A DNA stretch of 64,000 bases, taken from assembly GCA_963768765.1 (NCBI GenBank), contig CAVYJK010000023.1, positions 1 to 64,000 on the forward strand. Direction: 5' to 3'. Below are positions 1-7,918 of this stretch, one piece after another (the first letter of the stretch is position 1; the number at the start of each line of letters is the position of its first letter). Below the pieces are notes generated by a model. It searched no databases. It saw nothing but the letters and a program-made list of their open reading frames with translations, and was not told the DNA's origin. The position numbers and the translations under genes were made by a program. Source of the stretch: DASWLF01 sp963768765 (GTDB lineage Bacteria > Desulfobacterota > Desulfobaccia > Desulfobaccales > 0-14-0-80-60-11).

Positions 1-711
1 CCTGGCCCTGGCCCGCGGCCTTCGGGTCGGCCATCGTTCTAACCGGCCTCCTGGGGGTGCTCCTGGAGCGAGGGGCCTACCGGCCTCTGCGCCGGGCCCC
101 CCGGATTTCGTTGCTGATTTCCGCCATCGCCGTCTCTTTTCTGCTGGAAAACCTGGAACCTGGTTGGCGGGGCTGCCCGAAGCCCTTTCCGGCGCCCGCG
201 GTTCCGCCGGGCCATCCAACGGGCGGGCTTTTCATCCCCGCCTCAGCTTTTTGATTCCCATCTATCACCGCAACCTTGCTGGCGGTCCTGTTTGTCATCG
301 TCTACCGCACCCAGGTGGGCCGGGCCATGCGGGCCATCGCCCGGGATCTGGAAACCGTGAGCCTCATGGGCATCGACGTCAACCGCATCATCGCCTTTAC
401 GTTTCTGCTGGGGTCCCTGCTGGCCGGGGCCGGGGGCCTCCTGGTCCATGAAATACCCCCAAGGTCAACCCCTTCATGGGGATCCTGCCGGGGCTGAAAG
501 CCTTCATCGCCGCGGTCCTGGGGGGCATCGGCAACGTGACCGGCGCCGTCCTGGGCGGCTTCTTGCTGGGGATGCTGGAGTTCCTCCACCGCGGCCATTT
601 CCCGCCTGGGCCGGCTACCGGGACGCCCTGGCCTTCGCACTGCTCATCGCCCTCCTCCTGGCCCGCCCCACCGGCCTGCTGGGCGAGGCGCGCTGGGAAG
701 ATCAACTGTGA
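1..711 (+). pseudogene. livH: Branched-chain amino acid ABC transporter permease LivH, partial and frameshifted
   Basis: Inner-membrane permease of a high-affinity leucine/isoleucine/valine importer (LivHMGF family). The window opens inside the gene, so the N-terminus is missing. Family-like hydrophobic sequence appears in successive frames: LLISAIAVSFLLENL near 110-155, AMRAIARDLETVSLMGI near 325-375, LGGIGNVTGAVLGGFLLGM near 517-575 and YRDALAFALLIALLLA near 620-665. At least three frame changes (about 160-270, 450-480 and 600-620) are needed to read it. livM, livG and livF follow in the order usual for this transporter. The breaks lie in G/C-rich runs, and the neighbours share the problem, so assembly indels are more likely than true decay. 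Family assignment is firm; integrity is not. Confidence 0.8.
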
Positions 712-717
712 GGATAT

Positions 718-860
718 TTGAGGGGAGGGCCGGGGGAAAGATTCCCCCGCCCTCCCCTCAGTCTCCCCTCCCAGGCCAAAACCCTTATGGGGGTTGGGGG
801 TGAGGATTTGGGAGAGGGATTGGAAGTGGCCGTGGGCCCTTAGCCACCTCCCCCGCCCAC
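718..860. repeat. GC spacer palindromes, two copies between livH and livM
   Basis: Two hairpin-forming units. The first (718-760) pairs GAGGGGAGGGCCGGGGGA with a matching C-rich arm. The second (about 806-859) starts GATTTGGGAGAGGG and ends in CCACCTCCCCCGCCC. The linker carries the motif CCCTTATGGGGGTTGGGGG, which recurs beside other copies in this window. They sit between two genes of one operon. Confidence 0.75.
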
Positions 861-881
861 AACTCCGAAGGAGTTACTGCC

Positions 882-1911
882 ATTCGTAAATTTTTCTTAA
901 ACCTGGCGGCCGTAGTGCTCTTGTTTCTCGGCCTCTGGGGGGCCAGTCTCTTCGCCGACGAGTACCAGGTGCGGCTGCTCAATAACATGGCCATCTTCAT
1001 CACCCTGGCGGTGACCTATAATCTGGTGAACGGGGTCTGCGGCCAGTTGCACCCTGGGGCCCAACGCCTTCATCACCTTGGGGGCCTACACCGACGGCCC
1101 TGCTCACCATGACCCCGGCGGAGAAGGCCCTGAACTTCATGGTCGACCCCCCTTTATTGGCCCCTGAATCAGATGGCGGTCACCTTCCCGGTGGCCCTGT
1201 TGGCCGCGGGGCTGGTGGCCGCGGCCTTCGCCTTTCTCACCGGGTTTCCCGTTTTCCGGGTGCGGGGCGATTACCTGGCCATCGTCACCCTGGGTTTCGG
1301 GGAAGTGGTGCGGGTCCTGGCCAACAATCTCCAGGGGCTCACCAACGGCCCCCTGGGGCTCAAGGGGCTCTACCCCCACACCGATCTCGTGGTGGTCCTG
1401 GGGGGTGGCGGTGGCCACGGTCTTCGTAGTGACGGCCCTGGTGACTCTGGATGGGGCCGGGCCATGCAGGCTATCCGGGAGGACGAGACCGCGGCCCGAG
1501 CCATGGGGGTGGATCTCTTCCGCCACCTGCTGCTGGCTTACATCCTCAGCGCCTTTTTCTTCTGGGGTGGGCGGCGGCTCGCCAGCCATCTGATCACCAC
1601 CATTTCCCCCTCGCTCTTCACCTTTTTCCTCACTTTCAACCTGCTGATCATCATCGTGGTGGGGGGGCTGGGGTTCACGACCGGGGCCATCATTTCCGCC
1701 GTCATTTTCACCGGGGCCGGCGAGTGGCTCCGGATCGGGGAAGAGCCCCGGGTGCTGTGGGGCCACGCCCTCCCGGGCATCCCGGGCCTGCGCATGGTTA
1801 TTCTGTCCCTGGTGCTGCTGCTGGTGATCCTCTATTTCCGCCGGGGCCTCCTGGGCCGTCGGGAGTTTTCCTGCAGGCTCTGGGGCGCCGGCGGCGCCGC
1901 GGGTCGGTTCA
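882..1911 (+). pseudogene. livM: Branched-chain amino acid ABC transporter permease LivM, frameshifted
   Basis: Second inner-membrane permease of the Liv importer. Coding sequence begins around 882 (IRKFFLNLAAVVLLFLGL), eight bases after AAGGAG; the in-frame codon there is ATT, so either a rare start is used or a base is missing. LLNNMAIFITLAVTYNLVNG (from about 975) is family-typical. Frame changes occur near 1045-1055 and 1150, after which FRVRGDYLAIVTLGFGEVVR (about 1255-1315) and MQAIREDETAARAMGVDLFR (1464-1523) give a clear LivM match. A further disturbance near 1390-1460 garbles the middle. No stop is seen in this frame before livG; the reading runs on into the livG start at 1912. Function is confident; exact ends are not. 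Confidence 0.8.
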
Positions 1912-2670
1912 TGGCGCTTCTCCAAACTGAGCAACTGGGCATTCGTTTCGGGGGCCTGCTGGCCCTGGAAGGACCTGAACCTTGCCGTCCCGGAAGGCGG
2001 CCTTTACGGACTTATCGGCCCCAACGGCGCGGGCAAGACCACGGTTTTCATCTATCAGCGGCTTTCTAAAGCCTAGTGAGGGCCGGATTCGCTTTAACGG
2101 CGTCGACCTCACCGGAGACCCGCCCCACCGTCACCGGCCTGGGAGTGGCCCGCACCTTCCAGAACATCCGGCTCTTCGCGGGGCTCGACGTGCTCCACAA
2201 CGTGGCGCCGGCGGGCCTCCATTGCCGCCGCCGCGCCTTTTGGGGCGAAGCCGTCCTCTAGGCTGCCGGGTCTACCTCCGGGAGGAAAGGCGCAGCGCCG
2301 GCGGGCCCTGGCCCTGCTTAACGAGGTGGGGCTCTCGCAGGCGGCGGAGCAAATGGCGGGCCAGCTTCCTTACGGCCAGCAGCGGCGTGCGAGATCGCCC
2401 GGGCCCTGGCCACCTGGGCCCCGGTTTCTGCTGCTGGATGAGCCCGCCGCGGGCCTCAATCCCCAGGAGACCGGGGAGCTGATACAGTTTTTGCGGGAGA
2501 TCAAGGAGCGCTACGGCCTGACGATGCTGATCATCGAACACAACCTGCGGCTGGTCATGAACCTGTGCCAGCACCTCACCGTGCTGGACCACGGCCTCAC
2601 CATCGCCGCGGGACCGCCGGCGGCAGTGCGGCAAAACCCGGAGGTGATCCGGGCTTATTTGGGGAAATGA
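1912..2670 (+). pseudogene. livG: Branched-chain amino acid ABC transporter ATPase LivG, frameshifted
   Basis: Cytoplasmic ATPase of the Liv importer. MALLQTEQLGIRFGGLLAL starts at 1912. After a frame change near 1970 the Walker A region GLIGPNGAGKTT is read (about 2010-2045). ISGFLKPSEGRIRFNGVDL follows in another frame, then VARTFQNIRLFAGLDVLHNV (Q-loop region, about 2143-2200), and a fourth segment from 2326 holds Walker B LLLDEPAAGLNPQE, the H-loop IIEHNLRLVMNLC and the normal C-terminus ending at 2670. The signature motif is blurred near 2365-2400 (YGQQRR). At least four indels are needed. All ATPase landmarks occur in the right order, which supports an intact gene read with sequencing errors over an old pseudogene. 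Confidence 0.82.
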
Positions 2671-2680
2671 GAAAGATTAA

Positions 2681-2783
2681 CCACGGAGGCACAGAGGGCA
2701 TAGAGAAACCCAAATAAAGTAATGAAACTTGTGCCCTTCAGGGCACAAGTTCCATTCTCTGTGATCTCTGTGTCTCTGTGGTG
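2681..2783. repeat. Long imperfect inverted repeat, CCACAGAG family
   Basis: Arms at 2681-2707 (CCACGGAGGCACAGAGGGCA...) and 2755-2783 (...CTCTGTGTCTCTGTGGTG) are imperfect reverse complements of about 27 bases. Nested inside is a perfect 11-bp hairpin at 2727-2751 (AACTTGTGCCC/GGGCACAAGTT). A second element with the same outer arms lies at 49829-49913. It separates livG from livF and ends only about a dozen bases before the livF start. Confidence 0.85.
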
Positions 2784-2795
2784 AAATTTACTACC

Positions 2796-3527
2796 ATGCT
2801 GGAAATATTAGACCTCAAAGTCTCCTATGGCGCTATCCGGGCCCTGGACGGCGTCAGCTTCAGCGTGCCTGCAGGGAAAATCGTGGCCCTGCTGGGGGCC
2901 AACGGCTCCGGCAAAAGCACCGCCATCCGGACCATCACCGGCCTGACGGCGCCCCAGAGCGGCCGCATCGTCTTCGCCGGCCGGGAGATCCAGGGGCTTC
3001 GGCCCCATGAAATCATCCGGGCCGGCATGGGGGTGGTGCCGGAAGGCCGCCACATCTTCGCCAACCTCACGGTGTACGACAACCTGCTGCTGGGGGCTTA
3101 CTTCCGGCGGGACCAGGAAGCCCTGGCCCGGGACCTGGAGCGGCTGTTCGACACTTTTCCGCGGCTGGCCGAAAGGCGGCGGCAAGCGGCCGGCACCCTG
3201 AGCGGCGGGGAGCAGCAAATGCTGGCCCTGGGCCGGGCCTTGATGTCCCGGCCCCGCCTGTTGCTCCTGGATGAGCCCTCCCTGGGCCTGGCTCCGCTTT
3301 TGGTGCGGGAGGTCTTTAACATCATTTTAAGCCTCCATCAGCGGGGCGTCACCATCTTGCTGGTGGAGCAGAACGCGGCCGCGGCCCTGCACCTGGCCCA
3401 CTACGCCTACATCCTGGAGACCGGCCGGGTGGTCCTGGAGGGGCCGGGGGCCGAGTTGCTGGCGCACTCCCGCCTCAAGGACGCCTATCTGGGGGAAGAT
3501 CCAGCGGATGGAAGTTTAAGTTTATAA
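2796..3527 (+). CDS. livF: Branched-chain amino acid ABC transporter ATPase LivF
   Basis: Second ATPase of the Liv importer; it pairs with LivG at the cytoplasmic face to power import of branched-chain amino acids. Intact at 243 residues: Walker A GANGSGKST, signature LSGGEQQMLALGRALM, Walker B LLLLDEPSLGL and the H-loop LLVEQNAAAAL. LivF proteins are typically 230-250 residues long. I chose ATG 2796 (MLEILDLKVSYG), the usual LivF N-terminus; an in-frame GTG at 2778 would put the start inside the preceding inverted repeat. It is the only unbroken gene of the liv set here. The substrate-binding protein is not in the window. Confidence 0.95.
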   Translation: MLEILDLKVSYGAIRALDGVSFSVPAGKIVALLGANGSGKSTAIRTITGLTAPQSGRIVFAGREIQGLRPHEIIRAGMGVVPEGRHIFANLTVYDNLLLGAYFRRDQEALARDLERLFDTFPRLAERRRQAAGTLSGGEQQMLALGRALMSRPRLLLLDEPSLGLAPLLVREVFNIILSLHQRGVTILLVEQNAAAALHLAHYAYILETGRVVLEGPGAELLAHSRLKDAYLGEDPADGSLSL

Positions 3528-3666
3528 CTGGCTCGGCCCCTGGAAAGAATATCCGATAGCTCAAGCTTAGGATTTTTACGCCGGATAATCTGATTGCCGG
3601 TGTTTAATGATTAAGGGGACCGTTCTAGTCCTTAATAAACGATTCCGGCAATCGGGAGGCAAGGGT

Positions 3667-4942
3667 ATGGAAAGGCTGGGACTTCTGGCAAAGCGGTTGG
3701 CTGCTTTCGGCGGCATCATGGTGTTTTTTGTCATGGCCTTGGAAGTGATGATCATGATCAGTCCCTTCGCCTTCTTCTTTTATTCGGTCTTCAGTCCCTT
3801 TTTCAACTTCCTGGGGCAGCATACCGCCACCCGCTGGGCCACCAGCTTTTTCCTGCCCCACATGATCCTGCCGCCCACGCTTTTCCTCCAGGGCGTCCGG
3901 GTGGCGGGTTCGGTGCTCTTTCTTATCGGCTTCTTTGCCTTTCTGTTCTGCGCCTTGCAGGTCTATCTCGGAAAGATCTTTAAGTGGGGGATAGCGGACC
4001 GGGGACTGTACAAATATATCCGCCATCCCCAGTATCTGTCCCTGGGAATCTGGGGCATCGGCATGGCCATCCTGTGGCCCCGGTTCATCGTGTTGGCCAC
4101 GCTGTCCGTGATGTTCGTCCTTTACTATTTCCTGGCCCAGGATGAAGAAAGGCGGATGTCTGAACCGGTACGGTGCCTCTTACGAGCAGTACATGAAGAC
4201 CACCGGCCGGTTTTTCCCCAAAGCCCTCGAAAGACCCTTTGCCTCCCTGGGAGGGAAGATACCTCCCGCCTGCAAATATCTCGCCGTCCCGGTGCTCATC
4301 GTCACGCTGGTCATGGGAACCGGCTTTCTGCTGCGGGAGGTTACCCTGGCCTCGCTCCCCTTTGCGGTCAGGGACAATCTTTCTCTGGTGCCCATCCTAC
4401 CGGAAGATGCCCATCTGGAAGGCCAGTTGCTGAGCGGAATTTTGGCCGGGGTGCAGTCGAGGGAAATCTCCTTCGTCCAGGCGGATAAAAGTTACTTAGG
4501 CTATGTGATGCCGCCGGACTACATCATGCAAGGGATGATCGCCGACACCGGCGGGCATTTTCATCTGTACAAGCAGCATCACACCGTGGCCTTGATTGTG
4601 GACTGGGTGCTGCATCCCTTCGCCCATTTGCGGCGGCCTCCCGCGGCCCAGATGGCGGCCATGCACGGCGCGGACCCCGGGGTGGCCCGCAGGCATCACT
4701 GCCCCGTAGAAATCGACCGCCCGGACCTGGCATGCGACGCCTGCTCCTACCGGCGGGTAATCCTGGTGGAAATGACCCCGGAGGCGGGAGGCCTTATTTC
4801 CGGCAGCCAGTTGCTGGCCGGCGGGGTCACCCGGACGCCGGTGGGGTATGTGGACCTGGACGCCCAAACCGGCAAGATCGTCAAGGCAGCTCCGGTTGCC
4901 AAAGGCACCGCCTGGAAGGACGTGCCGACGCCCGAGATTTGA
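3667..4942 (+). pseudogene. Isoprenylcysteine-methyltransferase-like membrane protein, frameshifted
   Basis: Integral membrane protein of the ICMT/phospholipid-methyltransferase superfamily, which binds SAM and methylates lipid-like or membrane-bound substrates. The landmarks are DRGLYKYIRHPQYLSLG (about 3999-4050) and the DEERRM pair of acidic residues near 4141-4158. Several hydrophobic helices precede them. The frame shifts near 4158, after which LNRYGASYEQYMKTTGRFFP continues the family sequence. A further 200 residues with one membrane segment (YLAVPVLIVTLVMGTGFLL) and a polar domain containing HCPVEIDRPDLACDAC follow; I do not recognise this extension. I chose ATG 3667 because GGGAGG lies 8 bases upstream. 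Substrate unknown. Confidence 0.7.
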
Positions 4943-4997
4943 TGGAGGCCTCACCGCCTTATCCGGATTTTCCCCTCTCCCTTACCCCCACCCTAAC

Positions 4998-5028
4998 CCG
5001 CAGCCCTTCCCTTAGGGAAGGGCTGCGG
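4998..5028. repeat. Perfect hairpin, 14-bp stem
   Basis: CCGCAGCCCTTCCC, loop TTA, GGGAAGGGCTGCGG. It follows a C-rich stretch (4971-4997) resembling half of the CCCTCTCCCC repeat. No T-run follows on either strand, so it is not a standard intrinsic terminator, but it lies where the upstream transcript would end. Confidence 0.7.
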
Positions 5029-5059
5029 CCGGTTCGCGACCCCTCCGCCTCTTACCCGA

Positions 5060-5088
5060 TTGCATAAAATTGGCGATCAGGGGATAAT
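5060..5088 (+). promoter_or_regulatory. Candidate sigma-70 promoter for the YcaO gene
   Basis: TTGCAT (5060-5065), 17-base spacer, GATAAT (5083-5088). The start codon of the YcaO-TPR gene follows at 5111, giving a very short leader. Confidence 0.55.
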
Positions 5089-5110
5089 CTGGCCGGGAGA
5101 ATAATTACTT

Positions 5111-6832
5111 ATGTTGCGGCCCCTTAAGCTCACCGACGCCCTCAAGGGCTACACCTACGACCAGGACAAGCTCCTGACCCCGGAGGAGACCATTCGCCGG
5201 GTGCGGCGCCGCCTGGCCCGGCTGGACCTGGACCTCCTGACGGAAACCATGCGCATCGACTCCGGCAGGTTGGACATCCCGGTGTACATCAGCCTCCTGG
5301 GAGCCGACGCCAAAAGGGTGGTGCCCACCGCCAAGCAGATGGGCAAAGGGGCCACCCCGGCGCAGTCGGAGGCCTCGGCGCTGATGGAGCTGGTGGAGCG
5401 CTTCAGCTTCTTTTCCTTTGTGGCGGCCGGCCCCATGATCTTTGCCGGGGCCCCGGAGCTCGGGGGGCAGGCCCTGGATTTCTCCTACCTGGCCCGCTCC
5501 CTCTTCGACACCTCCCCGGAGGTGGCTGAGGCCGCCGAGATTTATCAGGACTGGCCCCTTTATTTCGCCCCGGCCACCAACCTGACCACCGGAGAGGCGG
5601 TCTATCTGCCGTTCCACTGGTTTTACCTCATCGAGGAATATAACGGCCCGGCCGCAGGCAACTGTTACGAGGAGGCGGTGCTCCAGGCCCTGTGCGAAGT
5701 GGTGGAGCGCCACGTGGGTTCGATGATCAGCTTTGAGCGGCGGCCCACCCCGGCCCTGGACCCCGATTCGGCCCGGGACCCGGCGGCCCGGGAGCTGGTG
5801 GATAAATTTCGGAGCAACGGTATTAAGCTGTACTTGCGAGATTTCTCCCTAAACACCGGCATTCCCACGGTGGGGGCCCTGGCCTATGATCCGGCCACCT
5901 TCCCCGACTCCAGCGAAATTGTCTTCGCGGCCGGCACCACCACGGACCCGGAAAAATCCCTGATTCGGGCTCTCACCGAAGTGGCCCAGTTGGCCGGGGA
6001 CTTTCACCGGCGCACCAACTACCGGCCCACCCTGCCCAAGTATCAAACCCTGGAGGAAGCCTCCTATCTCATGGCGCCGGGGCCTTTGCAACCGCTTAGC
6101 GCCCTGCCCCATCTCGCCCACCCCAACCTGAAGGACGAGATTGGCCGCTGCCTGGCGGCGCTGTCTCCCCTGGGCCTGGAGGCCCTGGTGGTGGACGTGA
6201 CCCATCCCCGGCTGAAGATGCCCGCGGTCTACGTCCTCATCCCCGGGACCCACTTCCTGGACCGCACCCGGAACACGGGCGTCATCTTCCACCTGGCCAA
6301 GCTGGCCGCCCTTTATGCGCCGCCCCCCGAGGCCCTGGCAGCCCTTAACCGGCTGGGTGCCGCCTTCCCGCAGCGCTTTGAGGTCCACTTCTTCCTGGGC
6401 CTGGCTCTGGCGAACCAGGACCGCCCCGCCGAGGCCCTGGAGCATTTCCAAAAAACCCTGGCCCTGGACCCGCCGGCTCACGAAGTTCCCAGCATTTACG
6501 TGCACCTGGGCTCCTGCCACAAGGACCTGGGGAACTACCCCCAGGCCGTCAAGGCCCTGGAGCAGGCCTTATCACTGGACCCCAACCTGAAGGAGGCCCA
6601 TCACCTGCTGGGCTTCTGCTTTTTCAAACTGGGGGAATATCAGGAGGCGGTGCACCGCTTTGAAAAGGTCATCGAACTGGACCCCGGCTCGGCCATCGAC
6701 TACGCCAACCTAGGAATCAACCTCCAGAGGCTGGGCCTGGCCCGGGAAGCGGCCTACGTCCTCAAACAGGCCCTGGACCTGGACCCCACCCTGGACTTCG
6801 CGGCCCGGGCGCTTAAAGAGACGGGGAAATGA
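5111..6832 (+). CDS. YcaO-domain protein with C-terminal TPR repeats
   Basis: YcaO enzymes use ATP to activate a peptide backbone amide, making azoline or thioamide, and E. coli YcaO affects RimO-dependent ribosomal protein S12 modification. Residues about 50-400 are YcaO: IPVYISLLG, GKGATPAQSEASALMELVER (about residues 78-97, the ATP-binding signature), and GNCYEEAVLQALCEVVERH. Residues about 405-573 form at least four TPR units (FEVHFFLGLALANQDRPAEA, YVHLGSCHKDLGNYPQAVKA). E. coli YcaO has a comparable length and also a C-terminal TPR region. No precursor peptide, TfuA or rimO gene is nearby, so the target is unknown. A sigma-70-like promoter precedes it. Family assignment is firm; substrate is open. 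Confidence 0.88.
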   Translation: MLRPLKLTDALKGYTYDQDKLLTPEETIRRVRRRLARLDLDLLTETMRIDSGRLDIPVYISLLGADAKRVVPTAKQMGKGATPAQSEASALMELVERFSFFSFVAAGPMIFAGAPELGGQALDFSYLARSLFDTSPEVAEAAEIYQDWPLYFAPATNLTTGEAVYLPFHWFYLIEEYNGPAAGNCYEEAVLQALCEVVERHVGSMISFERRPTPALDPDSARDPAARELVDKFRSNGIKLYLRDFSLNTGIPTVGALAYDPATFPDSSEIVFAAGTTTDPEKSLIRALTEVAQLAGDFHRRTNYRPTLPKYQTLEEASYLMAPGPLQPLSALPHLAHPNLKDEIGRCLAALSPLGLEALVVDVTHPRLKMPAVYVLIPGTHFLDRTRNTGVIFHLAKLAALYAPPPEALAALNRLGAAFPQRFEVHFFLGLALANQDRPAEALEHFQKTLALDPPAHEVPSIYVHLGSCHKDLGNYPQAVKALEQALSLDPNLKEAHHLLGFCFFKLGEYQEAVHRFEKVIELDPGSAIDYANLGINLQRLGLAREAAYVLKQALDLDPTLDFAARALKETGK

Positions 6833-6898
6833 TTCGGAGGTGGGGCCAAGGGCAGACGGCCCCTGCCCCGAATGGGCCTGCGGGAGCCGGGGCCGTGG

Positions 6899-7252
6899 TT
6901 AATCGAACCGCGCCGCTCTCGCTGCTTTAAGGGTTAATTTGCCGCACTTGGAGCAGGGAAATTGGGAAATTTGCTCCTTGCCATAAATGGGCTCAAGGGG
7001 CGTCGGGCATTGGGGGCTGCGATATTCTTGCCCCCGGTATTGCTTCCAACTATCGAGTTTCAGGCGGACAAATTTCCGGGTCTCGGGGCAGTAACCCGTC
7101 ATTGATGGGGACCTCTTGCCCCCGCCGATGCTCAACTTGGTAGTATAGCCGCATTTGGGATTGGTGCAATAGACTTTCACCATCTCCCCCGCCAGGGCCA
7201 GGCCCGCGGTTAGAACCAGCAGAATCAAGACCGACACTACCAGTTTCTTCAT
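6899..7252 (-). CDS. Small exported Cys-rich (zinc-ribbon-like) protein
   Basis: 117 residues with a clear Sec signal (MKKLVVSVLILLVLTAGLAL, cleavage near ALA-GE). The mature part has two Cys pairs, VYCTNPKCGY and FPCSKCGKLT, plus single Cys in TGYCPE and SPQCPT. The two pairs, C-x4-C and C-x2-C, look like a metal-binding ribbon, unusual for a protein sent across the inner membrane. I chose ATG 7252 because GAGG sits 8 bases upstream; an ATG six bases earlier would leave almost no spacing. It converges on the YcaO gene. I do not recognise the family; metal binding or thiol-disulfide chemistry is inferred from the Cys pattern only. Confidence 0.75.
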   Translation of the reverse strand: MKKLVVSVLILLVLTAGLALAGEMVKVYCTNPKCGYTTKLSIGGGKRSPSMTGYCPETRKFVRLKLDSWKQYRGQEYRSPQCPTPLEPIYGKEQISQFPCSKCGKLTLKAARAARFD

Positions 7253-7416
7253 GGTCATTTCCTCTGCAATATCCCGTAGACAAGATTATACTCGCGGGGG
7301 CCGAGAGGAAAAGGGGGACCGGCTTTTTCCTGGAACCCTTTGCGGCCCCCGGCGATTCCCCGGGCCAGTTCCCAGCCAGGCCAGGGGGACCAACCGGGGC
7401 CGGAAGCCAAATCTTA

Positions 7417-7444
7417 TTGACATCTCCTAACGAAGTAGTAAATT
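7417..7444 (+). promoter_or_regulatory. Sigma-70 promoter upstream of the c-di-AMP riboswitch
   Basis: TTGACA (7417-7422), 16-base spacer, TAAATT (7439-7444). The predicted transcript starts near 7450, about 30 bases before the recognisable riboswitch core. Confidence 0.65.
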
Positions 7445-7459
7445 GAATCCTTAGTTGGC

Positions 7460-7602
7460 CAAGTCACGATCAGGCTAACCGCCGAGTTCTCCGGTACCCA
7501 ACCGGAGGAGCGGGGGACCCAATTTTCTGGGGCGAATCCGCCTTTGCGGTAGGGCAAGAAACCTCCTGCCCGAGCCCGCCAGCTAACCCCGCAGGCAGGA
7601 GG
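7460..7602 (+). promoter_or_regulatory. ydaO-yuaA riboswitch (cyclic di-AMP sensor)
   Basis: The leader carries conserved blocks of this riboswitch in order: a variable P2 hairpin CTCCGGT/ACCGGAG (about 7489-7507), GAGCGGGGGACCCA (7508-7521), GGGGCGAATCC (7529-7539), GGTAGGGC (7548-7555), GCCCGAGCC (7568-7576) and GCCAGCTAACCCCGCAGGC (7578-7596). In known cases this RNA binds c-di-AMP and usually reduces expression of potassium importers, osmolyte transporters or cell-wall hydrolases. Here it lies on the transcript of an APC-superfamily transporter at 7919. The last bases overlap AGGAGG, the ribosome binding site of a small ORF at 7608. No competing T-rich terminator is obvious. Confidence 0.9.
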
Positions 7603-7607
7603 AGGAT

Positions 7608-7781
7608 ATGTCAAACATCGGTATTGATGCGCCCGCGGCGCATCCTTGGGGGTCCGGTCCAGGGCGCCCTCCGGCCGCATACCATCCCCCGTTTCAGACA
7701 AGCCATCTCTATGGCGATCATTTCTTCGCCCCCCGGGCCATCCCCGGGCCGTCCCCCATGCCGGAATCTCATTCACCTTAA
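7608..7781 (+). CDS. Small ORF with strong ribosome binding site after the riboswitch (57 aa)
   Basis: ATG 7608 lies five bases after AGGAGG (7597-7602), the best Shine-Dalgarno in this leader. The 57-codon frame (MSNIGIDAPAAHPWG... to PESHSP) ends at TAA 7781. The product is rich in Pro and His and resembles no family I know. CCTCCTGCC at 7562-7570 is a perfect complement of GGCAGGAGG at 7594-7602, so the ribosome binding site can be sequestered inside the riboswitch region. It may be a real small protein, a leader peptide coupling translation to the transporter, or an accidental frame in GC-rich DNA. The gap to the transporter start is 137 bases. Confidence 0.4.
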   Translation: MSNIGIDAPAAHPWGSGPGRPPAAYHPPFQTSHLYGDHFFAPRAIPGPSPMPESHSP

Positions 7782-7918
7782 TCACCTAGTACTCTTACCC
7801 ATTCTTGATTGAAGTAGTCTGCCATGAGGTAATCAACAGGCTAAGCTTTATGCACGTTATGGTAGCCCATGGTTTTTCCCAGCCTGGTTATTTTGCGACA
7901 TTATAGGAATCGACCTTC

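Noticed and set aside
7414..7785. 123-residue open frame on the minus strand
   Set aside because: It is antisense to the c-di-AMP riboswitch and its small ORF, has no ribosome binding site and no family features.
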